From an uncultured bacterium (lineage in GTDB: Bacteria; Verrucomicrobiota; Verrucomicrobiia; Verrucomicrobiales; V1-33): a stretch of 52,960 nucleotides of DNA. The notes beneath the pieces were generated by a model. The model ran no database searches, was not told the DNA's origin, and was given only the letters and a program-made list of their open reading frames with translations. This document shows, piece by piece, positions 19,857 to 29,253 of the stretch; the stretch's first letter is position 1; the number at the start of each line of letters is the position of its first letter. The translations under genes were made by a program, and so were the position numbers. The DNA lies in the NCBI GenBank assembly GCA_903936775.1, contig CAIZWU010000138.1:1-52960 (forward strand), read 5' to 3'.

Positions 19857-19894
19857 AAACACCCCGCAGATGAAAGTCTGCGGGGTGTTTTTTT
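19857..19894 (+). terminator. Rho-independent terminator after rpsA
   Basis: AAACACCCCGCAGA-tgaaag-TCTGCGGGGTGTTT followed by T-run. Confidence 0.92.
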
Positions 19895-19984
19895 CGAATC
19901 ATGGCGCCCGGACTTCGGGGCTGTCCTGGCTGGGCGCAGCCTTGGACTTGCGGTGGTGGGGAGCTTCCATTAGGGCGGAGGTAT

Positions 19985-20629
19985 ATGAGACCTCTGGACC
20001 AATGCCGCCTCTATGGCATTCTTGATACCGGCTACTGCGCTCCGGAACGGATGGGCGCGATGTTGGAGCAGATGATCGCCGGTGGGGTGGATATCGTGCA
20101 ATTGCGTGCCAAATCCATGGCTCCAGACCGGATCGCGGAACTGGCGAGGGAGTTGCATCCGGTCTCCCGGGCGGCTGGGGTGCCTTTCATCATCAATGAC
20201 CACCCGTCCCTGGCGTCAGAGACCGGGGTGGAGGGAATTCATGTCGGCGTGGAGGATATGACGGTGGCGGAGGCGCGACGGTTGGCCGGTGGTCGTTCCT
20301 GCTGGGTTGGTAAAAGCTCGCATAGCCTCCTCCAGGCGCTCGATGGGGCAGGGCAGGGCGCCGATTACTTGGGGTTCGGCCCGCTGTTTGCCACCGCAAC
20401 CAAGCCCGATTACGTCCCGATCGGCACCGATGAAATCCGGGCGGTTTATGAGCAGATACGGGTACCTGTTTTCTGTATCGGTGGCATCAAGCAGGAGAAT
20501 CTGGCTGGCGTGATCGCGTCCGGGGCGCAGCGCGTGGTGATTGTCAGCGGCATTTTACTTGCGGTGGATCCGGTGGCCTATACCCGGGCCTGCGTGGATC
20601 AGTTGGCGCAGGCGGGCATTTCAGGTTGA
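19985..20629 (+). CDS. thiE: Thiamine phosphate synthase
   Basis: LYGILDTGYCAPERMGAMLEQMIAGGVDIVQLRAKSM, GADYLGFGPLFATATKPDY, PVFCIGGIKQENL. ATG at 19985 is preceded by GGAGG. Confidence 0.92.
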   Translation: MRPLDQCRLYGILDTGYCAPERMGAMLEQMIAGGVDIVQLRAKSMAPDRIAELARELHPVSRAAGVPFIINDHPSLASETGVEGIHVGVEDMTVAEARRLAGGRSCWVGKSSHSLLQALDGAGQGADYLGFGPLFATATKPDYVPIGTDEIRAVYEQIRVPVFCIGGIKQENLAGVIASGAQRVVIVSGILLAVDPVAYTRACVDQLAQAGISG

Positions 20630-20702
20630 AGCCCCGGAGCGGGCAGGGTAAGGGCAGTCTTTCCTTTCGTTCCCTTCAGCTCCAGCTCACATTTTTTCCA
20701 CC

Positions 20703-21614
20703 ATGTCAGTCCTTGTTTCCGGTTCCGTCGCCCTCGATTCCATTCACACCTCCAGCGAAATTCATCATGAGTTGCTGGGAGGCAGCGCCTCTTACGCAGC
20801 GCTGGCGGCGGGGCTGAATACGCCGGTGCAACTCTGTGCCATTGTGGGCTCCGATTTCCCGGCGGGGCACCGGGCGTTGCTGACCGGCCATGGGATCGAT
20901 CTGGACAACGTGGAAGTGGTGGAGGGGGGCAAGACCTTCCGTTGGACGGGGCGTTATCATGATGACATGAACCACCGCGAAACCCTGTCGGTTTCCATCG
21001 ATGTGCTGGAACAATTCAATCCCAGGCTGAATCCTGCGGCGGCGGCGGTCAAGGTGCTCCTCCTCGCCAATATGAGTCCGGATAATCAATTGGATGTCCT
21101 GAAACAATGCACTGGCCGCCCCTTTGTGATCGCCGACAGTATGGACCTCTGGATCAATATTGCCCGGGACCGGTTGATCGAGTTGATGGGAAAAGTGGAT
21201 CTGTTTGTGATCAATGAGGATGAAGCCAAGCTGTTTGTGGATACCAGCAACCTCATCAATGCCGGCCACAAGCTGCTGGCCATGGGGCCCAAGTATGTGG
21301 TGGTGAAAAAGGGCGAGCATGGAGCCCTGTTGTTCGGGCCGGACCAGTTGTTCATGACCTGTGCCTATCCCTTGCGGAACGTGGCCGATCCGACCGGGGC
21401 GGGCGATACCTTCGCGGGTGGCGTGGCGGGTCACCTGGCCTGCCTCGGCAAACGCGAGTTCAGTTTCGCTGACCTCTCCGCGGCCGTGGTCTATGGCAGT
21501 GTCCTGGCTTCATTCACCTGCGAGGAGTTTGGGGTTAAACGTCTGGCTGCCCTGACCAGCGATGAGGCGGCGGCCCGTCTCGCGGAGTTCCGCGCCTGCA
21601 CCACAATCGCCTGA
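20703..21614 (+). CDS. PfkB-family carbohydrate/nucleoside kinase
   Basis: GGSASYAALAAGLN and C-terminal NVADPTGAGDTFAGGVAGHLA, PfkB signature. Confidence 0.92.
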   Translation: MSVLVSGSVALDSIHTSSEIHHELLGGSASYAALAAGLNTPVQLCAIVGSDFPAGHRALLTGHGIDLDNVEVVEGGKTFRWTGRYHDDMNHRETLSVSIDVLEQFNPRLNPAAAAVKVLLLANMSPDNQLDVLKQCTGRPFVIADSMDLWINIARDRLIELMGKVDLFVINEDEAKLFVDTSNLINAGHKLLAMGPKYVVVKKGEHGALLFGPDQLFMTCAYPLRNVADPTGAGDTFAGGVAGHLACLGKREFSFADLSAAVVYGSVLASFTCEEFGVKRLAALTSDEAAARLAEFRACTTIA

Positions 21615-21649
21615 GTTCCGTTCCGGCCTTCTGTCCATTTATTTTCCGT

Positions 21650-22183
21650 ATGGCCCGCGTTTCCCCGGTCGCCCCTTTGCCGCTATCGCCCTTTTGGCAA
21701 TTGCCGGCCTTCCGTTGGGGAGGGATTGCTGTTTCCATCATCCTCCTGCTCCTCGGCATAAGATGGATGGAAAAACTGAACCGTTCCTACCAAATTGAGC
21801 GACGGTTGGGCGAAGATGCGCGGTTGGCCCCGATGGTCCACAAAATCAAGCAACAGATAGAAACTGCAGGGAAAAGCGGAATCCTCGAAAATGCCGCCCA
21901 AGCGGCCCAGGGACAGGTCCCTCAGGCCCTGTGGCTGGGACGGGTGGCGGAAGTGGATGAGAGCGCATCTGGTGATGGCAGCATCGTGGTGCTCTCGGAT
22001 GCCCATCTCCTGGCCGGCCGGCCGGGGCCCCATGACCGGGGGGGGCAGGTGAGGATAGGCCGCCGCCGCTATGTCTACAGCGGGAGTCGTCCCAAAGTGG
22101 GGGAAAACTGGCTGATTTCGGTCTGGCGAGATGGCTCCAGCAACGCTATTCACTCGGCGGCCCGCTATACCTCCGCGCCCTGA
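21650..22183 (+). CDS. Hypothetical protein with N-terminal TM helix
   Basis: Intact ORF with TM segment GGIAVSIILLLLGIRW; family not recognised. Confidence 0.6.
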   Translation: MARVSPVAPLPLSPFWQLPAFRWGGIAVSIILLLLGIRWMEKLNRSYQIERRLGEDARLAPMVHKIKQQIETAGKSGILENAAQAAQGQVPQALWLGRVAEVDESASGDGSIVVLSDAHLLAGRPGPHDRGGQVRIGRRRYVYSGSRPKVGENWLISVWRDGSSNAIHSAARYTSAP

Positions 22184-22255
22184 GGGGGGATTGATTGCCC
22201 GTGTTCGTGGGCGGGCAGGGTCCTCCCCACCTTTGGGCTCATCCCGCTCCGCTGT

Positions 22256-23734
22256 TTAGGGCGCGCGCCGCATTGAGGTCGCCAAGCCTTCAATTTTAAG
22301 GCGGATGCTCTCCTCCTCTTTGATTTTGGCATCGATACTACGGCAGGCGTGCATGATGGTGCCGTGATCGCGGCCGCCGAAAGCATCGCCGATTTCCTGG
22401 TAGGAGGAACTGGTGAGTTCCCGTGCCAGATACATGGCGACCTGGCGGGCGAAGGCGATATTGGCCGGGCGTTTCCGGCTGGTCATGTCAGCCAGACGGA
22501 TGTCGTAGCTTTCTGCGATGGTTTTTTGAATTTTGTCGATGGTGATCGACTGCCGCGATTCCTCCTGCAGGAGATCGCGGAGCAGATCCCCAGCCTGGGT
22601 GATGGAGATCGGGCCATGCAGGGAGATCCAGGAAGCTACGCGGAAGAGCGCTCCATGCAGGCGGCGGACGTTGCTGCGGATACGGGAGGCTAGGTAGTCG
22701 ATGACGTTGGGCGGCACGTCCACGCGGAGGGAGACCGCCCGGTTCCGCAGGATGGCCACCCGGGTTTCCTCATCCGGTGGCGTGATTTCGGCCATCATGC
22801 CCCACTCGAAACGGGAGGCGAGGCGCGATTCCAGATTCCGCATTTCTGAAGGGGGGCAGTCACTGGAGAGGACGACTTGTTTATTGCCATCAAAAAGGGC
22901 ATTGAACGTATGGAAGAATTCCTCTTGGGACCGCTCTTTGCCGGCGAGAAACTGTACGTCGTCGATCAGCAGGACGTCGGCTTGGCGGAACCGTTTGCGG
23001 AAGCGGGGCAGGGAGTGTTCCTGGAGGGCTGCAATGAACTGATTGGTGAATTCCTCACTGGTGATATAAAGCACGCGCGCTTTGGGCCGGGTCTCCCTGA
23101 TATGGGCTCCGATGGCATGCATCAGGTGCGTTTTGCCGAGTCCAGTGGTGCCGTAGAAAAACAATGGATTGTAGGCCCGGGCCGGACGTTGGGCGACCGC
23201 GGAGGCGGCGGCATGGGCGAACTGATTGTTGGCCCCGACCACAAACGTATTGAAGGTATGTTTCGGGCTGAGGCGATCGTCTGTTTCACCAGTGGCCTGG
23301 ACGGCGTCTGCGATGGCTCCGGGACCGACGTCCGGAAGCGATGACATTGGTTCGGCGTCCGGGATGCCGGAAGAAGTGATCTCGAGGAGGGAGGGCGCGT
23401 GATTTGGCTCCGCTTTCACCGGTTTTGGAGCGGGTTTGCGGATCTTTACCGGAGCGGCGGAGAAAATGGGAGCGGCGGATTCCCCGGTCAGAAATTCAAG
23501 CGAGGGCATGATGCCCGTGATGGCGTGGAATGATTCCTTCAGGGGAACCAGATAATTCATCTCAATCCAAAGTTGGTGGATGGAATCCGGGACGATGATC
23601 CTGACCCGTTCATCATTGGCTTCCGTCAAGCAGATGGAGGAGAACCACCGGTCGAAGGCGTCTGGGGTAATCCTGGTCCGCAGATTGTCAACGACATGTG
23701 CCCAGAGCACAGCAAGAGGATTCACATGGGACAT
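22256..23734 (-). CDS. dnaA: Chromosomal replication initiator DnaA
   Basis: NPLFFYGTTGLGKTHLMHAIG (Walker A), ADVLLIDDVQFLAGKERSQEEFFHTFNAL (Walker B), SSSYQEIGDAFGGRDHGTIMHACRSI (domain IV). Confidence 0.97.
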   Translation of the reverse strand: MSHVNPLAVLWAHVVDNLRTRITPDAFDRWFSSICLTEANDERVRIIVPDSIHQLWIEMNYLVPLKESFHAITGIMPSLEFLTGESAAPIFSAAPVKIRKPAPKPVKAEPNHAPSLLEITSSGIPDAEPMSSLPDVGPGAIADAVQATGETDDRLSPKHTFNTFVVGANNQFAHAAASAVAQRPARAYNPLFFYGTTGLGKTHLMHAIGAHIRETRPKARVLYITSEEFTNQFIAALQEHSLPRFRKRFRQADVLLIDDVQFLAGKERSQEEFFHTFNALFDGNKQVVLSSDCPPSEMRNLESRLASRFEWGMMAEITPPDEETRVAILRNRAVSLRVDVPPNVIDYLASRIRSNVRRLHGALFRVASWISLHGPISITQAGDLLRDLLQEESRQSITIDKIQKTIAESYDIRLADMTSRKRPANIAFARQVAMYLARELTSSSYQEIGDAFGGRDHGTIMHACRSIDAKIKEEESIRLKIEGLATSMRRAP

Positions 23735-23828
23735 TGAAGACGGTATCGGCAGAAGGGTGGCAGCAGGTGGGGCGGGCAGCAACATCCGGGTCAGTCTGGG
23801 CTGTCGGATGGAACGACGACGGCAACGT

Positions 23829-23857
23829 GGTGGGGGGGGCGGTTGAGGGGGGGGAGG
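23829..23857 (+). other. G-quadruplex-capable tract upstream of dnaA
   Basis: GG-T-G8-CGGTTGA-G8-AGG; each G8 can supply two G3 runs with short loops. Confidence 0.5.
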
Positions 23858-24066
23858 ATCAGAGCGGTGGCAGGAATCAAGGCAGACTGGAGAGGGGAAG
23901 GGCCGCAGGGCCGGGTTGGGAGACAGAACGGGGAAGAAGCAGGGAAGAAAGACATCGCGTTTGGTGGACTGGGCAGCCGGTGGGGTCTCCTAACGGGGGG
24001 GCGGGCTGGTCATGAGGGTAGCCAGACAGCGGGTACGGACAAGGATTTTTTGGAAAAAGGCATGAA

Positions 24067-24093
24067 CTTTTTAAAAAGATTTCAGTTGAAATC
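24067..24093. promoter_or_regulatory. Adjacent AT-rich palindromes between dnaA and acs
   Basis: CTTTTTAAAAAG (24067-24078), sharing its last base with GATTTCA-GT-TGAAATC (24078-24093). Confidence 0.45.
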
Positions 24094-24216
24094 CAAATGA
24101 TAGGCACGTCCCCCCGTTGTGGCTCTGTGGTGGCTTTGGCGCTGATGGCTTTTCTGCGGGATAATGGTTGTCCTGGCGCGGGTTGGCCTGATAATCTCCC
24201 GGTTTTTCCATCCCTC

Positions 24217-26181
24217 ATGAGTAAATCCCCCGAGTCCCACCTGGTCGAAGTGCGCACTTTTCAACCGTCCGCCGAATTTTCCAAAGCTGCGCACGTGAAA
24301 AGCCTCGCTGCCTATAAAAAGAAATACGCCGAAAGTATCAAGGATCCCGGAAAATTCTGGGCCGCCGAGGCTTCGGAACTGACGTGGCAGCAGCCGTGGG
24401 AGACGGTGCTCGACTGGAAGCCGCCTTTCGCCAAATGGTTCTCCGGAGGAAAATTGAACGTGGCCGAGAACTGTGTGGACCGCCACGCCGCCAATCCAGC
24501 CCGCAAGAACAAAGCAGCCATCATTTTTGAAGGCGAACCCGGAGACCGCCGCACCCTGACGTATCAGCAGCTTCAACGCGAGGTGTGCCGATTTGCCAAT
24601 GTCCTGAAGGCGCATGGTGTGAAACCGAAGGACCGGGTAATGATTTACCTGCCTATGGTTCCGGAGGCAGTGGTTGCCATGCTGGCCTGCGCCCGCATCG
24701 GCGCGGTGCACAGTGTGATTTTCGGGGGATTCAGCAGTGAGAGCATCAAGGACCGCACGGAAGACTGCGAAGCCACCATGATCATTACCGCGGACGGGGG
24801 CTACCGTCGCGGCAAGGTGGTGCCTTTGAAGGACAACGTGGACAGTGCCCTCGCCAGCGGGGCTCCCTCGGTGAAAAAGGTCATCGTGCTCCGCCGGACC
24901 AACAGCACGGTGCATATGCAGCATGGCCGCGATGTTTTCTGGCATGAGGAAGTGGAGAAGGTGAATGCCAAATGCCCCGCCAAGGGATTTGATAGCGAAC
25001 ACCCCCTTTTCCTGCTCTACACCAGCGGCTCCACGGGCAAGCCCAAGGGCATCCTGCATACCTCCGGGGGATATCTGACCGGCACCTATTCCACCTCCAA
25101 ATACATTTTCGATCTGCGTGACGAAGACGTCTACTGGTGCACTGCCGATGTGGGCTGGATCACCGGGCACAGCTACATTGTATATGGTCCTCTGGCCAAT
25201 GGCGCCACCCTGCTGATGTATGAGGGCGCTCCCGACTGGCCCGACAAGGACCGGTTCTGGAAGATCATCGAGGAATATTCGGTGACCATCCTTTACACTG
25301 CGCCCACCGCCATCCGCGCCTTCATCAAATGGGGGGATGAATATGTGAAGAAACATGATCTTTCCTCCCTGCGGCTCCTCGGGAGCGTGGGAGAGCCCAT
25401 CAATCCCGAGGCTTGGATCTGGTATCACAAAGTTATCGGCGGTGGCCGCTGCCCGATCGTTGATACGTGGTGGCAGACCGAAACCGGAGCTATCATGATC
25501 ACCCCGCTGCCAGGTGCGACCCCGACGAAGCCCGGCACCGCCACGCTGCCCTTCTTCGGTATCGATGCCGCCATCCTTGATGAGACCGGCAAGGAGTGCG
25601 GTCCAGACGAAGCCGGCAAACTGGTGATCCGCCAGCCGTGGCCTTCCATGCTGCGCACTATTTACGGCGACAAACAGCGCTACAAGGACACTTACTGGAG
25701 TGAATACCCGGGCGGCATTTACCTCGCGGGTGATGGGGCGCGCCGTGACAAGGACGGCAATTTCTTCATCGTCGGCCGGTTGGATGACGTGCTGAACGTT
25801 TCCGGGCACCGTTTGGGCACTGCCGAGGTGGAAGGCGCCCTCGTTTCCCACCCGGCCGTGGCCGAAGCCGCCGTAGTGGGCCGCCCTGATGAAATCAAAG
25901 GGCAGGCAGTAGTCGCCTTTGTCACCCTGAAAGGCGGCATCGAACCCTCCGAGACTTTGAACAAGGAACTGAAGCTGCACGTCGGCAAAGTCATCGGCGC
26001 CATTGCCCGCCCCGACGATATCCGCTTTACCGCGCTCCTTCCCAAAACCCGCAGCGGCAAAATCATGCGCCGCTTGCTGAAGGAAATCTGCGCCGGCGGC
26101 GACGTCAAAGGCGACACCACCACCCTGGAGGACTTCAGTGTCGTGGCCAGCCTGCAAGCCTCCGGCAAGGAGGAAGGGTAG
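24217..26181 (+). CDS. acs: Acetate--CoA ligase
   Basis: [75 protein letters not shown]. Confidence 0.97.
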   Translation: MSKSPESHLVEVRTFQPSAEFSKAAHVKSLAAYKKKYAESIKDPGKFWAAEASELTWQQPWETVLDWKPPFAKWFSGGKLNVAENCVDRHAANPARKNKAAIIFEGEPGDRRTLTYQQLQREVCRFANVLKAHGVKPKDRVMIYLPMVPEAVVAMLACARIGAVHSVIFGGFSSESIKDRTEDCEATMIITADGGYRRGKVVPLKDNVDSALASGAPSVKKVIVLRRTNSTVHMQHGRDVFWHEEVEKVNAKCPAKGFDSEHPLFLLYTSGSTGKPKGILHTSGGYLTGTYSTSKYIFDLRDEDVYWCTADVGWITGHSYIVYGPLANGATLLMYEGAPDWPDKDRFWKIIEEYSVTILYTAPTAIRAFIKWGDEYVKKHDLSSLRLLGSVGEPINPEAWIWYHKVIGGGRCPIVDTWWQTETGAIMITPLPGATPTKPGTATLPFFGIDAAILDETGKECGPDEAGKLVIRQPWPSMLRTIYGDKQRYKDTYWSEYPGGIYLAGDGARRDKDGNFFIVGRLDDVLNVSGHRLGTAEVEGALVSHPAVAEAAVVGRPDEIKGQAVVAFVTLKGGIEPSETLNKELKLHVGKVIGAIARPDDIRFTALLPKTRSGKIMRRLLKEICAGGDVKGDTTTLEDFSVVASLQASGKEEG

Positions 26182-26340
26182 GGGCGATCACTCCACAGTC
26201 CTTTTTCCGCGTGGCCGGGCTGATTCCGCAGGCCATCTGAGCTATCGTTCCGCACCGGGATGGATGCAATCCATCCCGGTGCGGATGATGCTCAGCTGCC
26301 GTTTGCCATCCGGCCCGGTCCGCGCTTCATTGCCCTCCCC

Positions 26341-27864
26341 ATGTTGCTCCCTGTTACCCCTGGTATTTGTTATCTCGTCGGCGCCGGTCCCGGCGATCTT
26401 GGTCTGGTCACGCTCCGCGCCAAAGAGTGCATCGAAGCCGCCGACGTGGTGGCCTACGACTATTTGGTGAACAAGCAGGTCCTGGCCTGGATGAAGCCGG
26501 GGGCAGAACTCCTCTACGTCGGCAAGCAGGCGGCCAACCACGCGTTGCCCCAGGAAGAGATCAATCAGTTGCTGATCCGCAAGGTGTTGGAGGGCAAAGT
26601 CGTGACCCGCCTCAAAGGTGGCGACCCTTACGTTTTCGGGCGGGGGGGGGAGGAAGCTCAGGAACTCCATGCGGCCGGTTGTCCCTTTGAGGTGGTGCCG
26701 GGCATCTCCTCCACCATCGCCGGTCCTGCTTATGCGGGAATTCCCGTGACTCATCGCGATTTCAATACCCAGCTCACGATTTTTACCGGCCACGAGGATC
26801 CCACCAAGGAAGTGAGCAGCCTCGATTTCGCCAAAATCGCGCAGGCCGATGGTGTGAAGGTCATGCTGATGGGGGTGGGCCGGATGGGTGAACTGACCGG
26901 CAAGTTGATGGAGCATGGGGCCGCCGCAGACACCCCGGTGGCGCTGATCCGCTGGGCCACGACCGGCCGCCAGCAAACCTTGACGGGGACGCTGGGCACC
27001 ATCGCCGCCCTCGTGGAAGCCCAGGGATTCAAAGCGCCGGCGGTTTGTGTGATCGGTGGCACGGTGGGGCTGCGTCCCGAGTTGAACTGGTTTGAACGCC
27101 GTCCCTTGTTTGGAAAACGCATCGTCGTCACCCGCACGCGGGCCCAGGCGGGCGTACTCAGCCAAGGACTGCGGGCACTCGGCGCAGATACCTATGAGTT
27201 GCCGACGATCCGGATCGAAAAGCCGCACGACCTGATGGGTTTTGGCGAAATGGTGCAGGAATGCCACAAGTATGAGTGGATCATCTTCACCAGTCCCAAT
27301 GGGGTGGAGGCCTTCTTCAATCTCTTTTTCAAGCTCTACAAGGATGCCCGCGACATTGGGGCGGTCAAACTCGTTGCCATTGGTCCCGGGACCGCCAAGA
27401 AAATTGCGGAATATCACCTCAGTGTGGACTTTATTCCGGAAAAGTCCGTGGCTGAATCGCTTGTGGAGGAATTCATCGAGCACGCCGGCAGTATAGAAAA
27501 CCAAACGGTCCTTTGGGTCCGCGGCGAGTCTGCCCGGGATGTGGTCGCCCAGAAGTTGATGGAAAAAGGGGCAATTCTCGATGAAGCAATCGCCTACCGC
27601 ACCGTGCCGGAAACCGAGGATGTAGCAGGGGGGCAGGCCCGGTTCAGGGAGGAGGGTGCCGATGTGCTGACGTTTGCCAGCGGAAGTGCGGTTGACCATT
27701 TCATGGCGCTCAACATTCCCATCCCGCCGGAAACCAGAATCGCCAGCATCGGCCCGGTCACCACTGCCGCTCTGAAGCGCCATGGCCTGAAAGCCCATAT
27801 CACGCCGTCGAGTCATGACATTCCGGGTTTGATCAAGGCGATTGCCGCGCATTTTGCCAAGTGA
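26341..27864 (+). CDS. cobA-hemD: Uroporphyrinogen-III C-methyltransferase / uroporphyrinogen-III synthase fusion
   Basis: CYLVGAGPGDLGLVTLRAKECIEAADVVAYD...RLKGGDPYVFGRGGEEAQEL...VVPGISSTIAGPAYAGIPVTHR (SUMT), then HemD-like KRIVVTRTRAQAGVLSQGLRALGADTYELPTIRI. Confidence 0.94.
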   Translation: MLLPVTPGICYLVGAGPGDLGLVTLRAKECIEAADVVAYDYLVNKQVLAWMKPGAELLYVGKQAANHALPQEEINQLLIRKVLEGKVVTRLKGGDPYVFGRGGEEAQELHAAGCPFEVVPGISSTIAGPAYAGIPVTHRDFNTQLTIFTGHEDPTKEVSSLDFAKIAQADGVKVMLMGVGRMGELTGKLMEHGAAADTPVALIRWATTGRQQTLTGTLGTIAALVEAQGFKAPAVCVIGGTVGLRPELNWFERRPLFGKRIVVTRTRAQAGVLSQGLRALGADTYELPTIRIEKPHDLMGFGEMVQECHKYEWIIFTSPNGVEAFFNLFFKLYKDARDIGAVKLVAIGPGTAKKIAEYHLSVDFIPEKSVAESLVEEFIEHAGSIENQTVLWVRGESARDVVAQKLMEKGAILDEAIAYRTVPETEDVAGGQARFREEGADVLTFASGSAVDHFMALNIPIPPETRIASIGPVTTAALKRHGLKAHITPSSHDIPGLIKAIAAHFAK

Positions 27865-27975
27865 GGGTGACGGTCCGGCGGGAGCATGCCAAGTGCTGGT
27901 TAGGACATTGGCGGTCGGGGTGGCAAGGCCACTTTCCCGGCTTGCTCCCCATCCCGGGGCCGTCGAAGTAAAACT

Positions 27976-28455
27976 ATGAGTTCCAGTCTTCCCGAAAAAA
28001 TTCAATTCAGTCCCCGCACGGACTATAAAACCGTGGAATCGGGCTTGGGCTTTGCGCCGAAGTTCGACGCCGCGGGCCTGATCACCGCCGTGGCTGTGGA
28101 CGCCGATGACGGTAGCGTTCTGATGGTGGCCTACATGAATGAGGAATCGCTCCGCTTGACTCTGGCGTTGGGGGAAGCGGTTTATTACAGCCGGAGCCGG
28201 CAGGAAATCTGGCACAAAGGAAAGACCAGCGGACATACCCAGGAAGTGGTGGAAATCCTGACGGATTGTGACCAGGATGCCTTGGTGCTGCGGGTGCGTC
28301 AGCATGGCGCGGGGGCCTGCCACACCGGCTACCGCAGTTGCTTTTTCCGCAAGGTGGCCGTCGCGGCACCTGCCGGGGATGGCAATCAAGCTGCCGAACT
28401 GGTGCCGGTCTACACGTCCAAAGCATACGATGCGGAGGCCGTTTACCGCAAATAA
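27976..28455 (+). CDS. hisI: Phosphoribosyl-AMP cyclohydrolase
   Basis: [44 protein letters not shown] and [29 protein letters not shown]. Confidence 0.95.
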   Translation: MSSSLPEKIQFSPRTDYKTVESGLGFAPKFDAAGLITAVAVDADDGSVLMVAYMNEESLRLTLALGEAVYYSRSRQEIWHKGKTSGHTQEVVEILTDCDQDALVLRVRQHGAGACHTGYRSCFFRKVAVAAPAGDGNQAAELVPVYTSKAYDAEAVYRK

Positions 28456-28527
28456 ATCATCAAATCTTCCCTGCGCCGGTTTCATCCTCTTGCAATCACC
28501 GGGCGTAAATTCTAGGAAATCCAAACC

Positions 28528-29229
28528 ATGCCTCCTCTCGTTCAGTACCTCATCCGCTTTTACCAGTCTTCCATCGGGAAGAAAATCATTGTGGCCCTGA
28601 CTGGAGCAGCCCTGATGGGCTTTCTCGTCGCTCACCTGCTGGGAAATCTCCTGATCTTCAGCGGACCGGAAGCGATCAACGGCTACGCGAAAAAACTGCA
28701 TGATCTGGGACCGCTGCTTTACGTCGCCCGTGCGGGATTGCTCCTGTTCGTGGTGCTCCACATCGTCTGCACCATTCAGTTGGTGAAAATCAACCGGGCC
28801 GCCCGTCCGCAGAAATACGCTGTGGATACCGTGCGCCAAGCCACCAAGTCCTCCCGTATCATGATCTGGAGCGGGCTGACCATTCTCGCTTTTGTCGTGT
28901 ATCATCTCGCCCATTTCACCTGGGCCCTGGGCAATCAATACCACGATCCCGGTATGGCCCGCTACTGGGTTGAGCCGGGGGTGCACAATGTTTATAACAT
29001 GGTGATTGACGGTTTCAGCGTCTGGTATGTTTCCGCCTTTTACATTATTGCCATGTTCCTGCTCTGCAGCCACCTCAACCATGGCTTTTCCAGCATTTTC
29101 CAGACCCTCGGGCTGGCCACCCCGCGCACCCGCCAGCCGATTGATCTGGCCGGCAAACTTTTCGCCTGGGGATTGTTCCTCGGCAATATCTCCATCCCGC
29201 TGTCCATCCTCTTCGGCATCAAATCCTAA
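28528..29229 (+). CDS. sdhC: Succinate dehydrogenase cytochrome b subunit (five-TM type)
   Basis: SIGKKIIVALTGAALMGFLVAHLLGNLLIF; precedes sdhA and sdhB. Confidence 0.93.
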   Translation: MPPLVQYLIRFYQSSIGKKIIVALTGAALMGFLVAHLLGNLLIFSGPEAINGYAKKLHDLGPLLYVARAGLLLFVVLHIVCTIQLVKINRAARPQKYAVDTVRQATKSSRIMIWSGLTILAFVVYHLAHFTWALGNQYHDPGMARYWVEPGVHNVYNMVIDGFSVWYVSAFYIIAMFLLCSHLNHGFSSIFQTLGLATPRTRQPIDLAGKLFAWGLFLGNISIPLSILFGIKS

Positions 29230-29253
29230 ATCTTTTCCACCATTTTCCGAGCC

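Noticed and set aside
23735-24216. Confirmed oriC next to dnaA
   Set aside because: No TTATCCACA-like DnaA box cluster was found by eye. Only composition and palindromes are suggestive, so it is kept as a finding rather than a feature.
24082-26157. 691-aa minus-strand ORF
   Set aside because: Shadow ORF fully antisense to acs.
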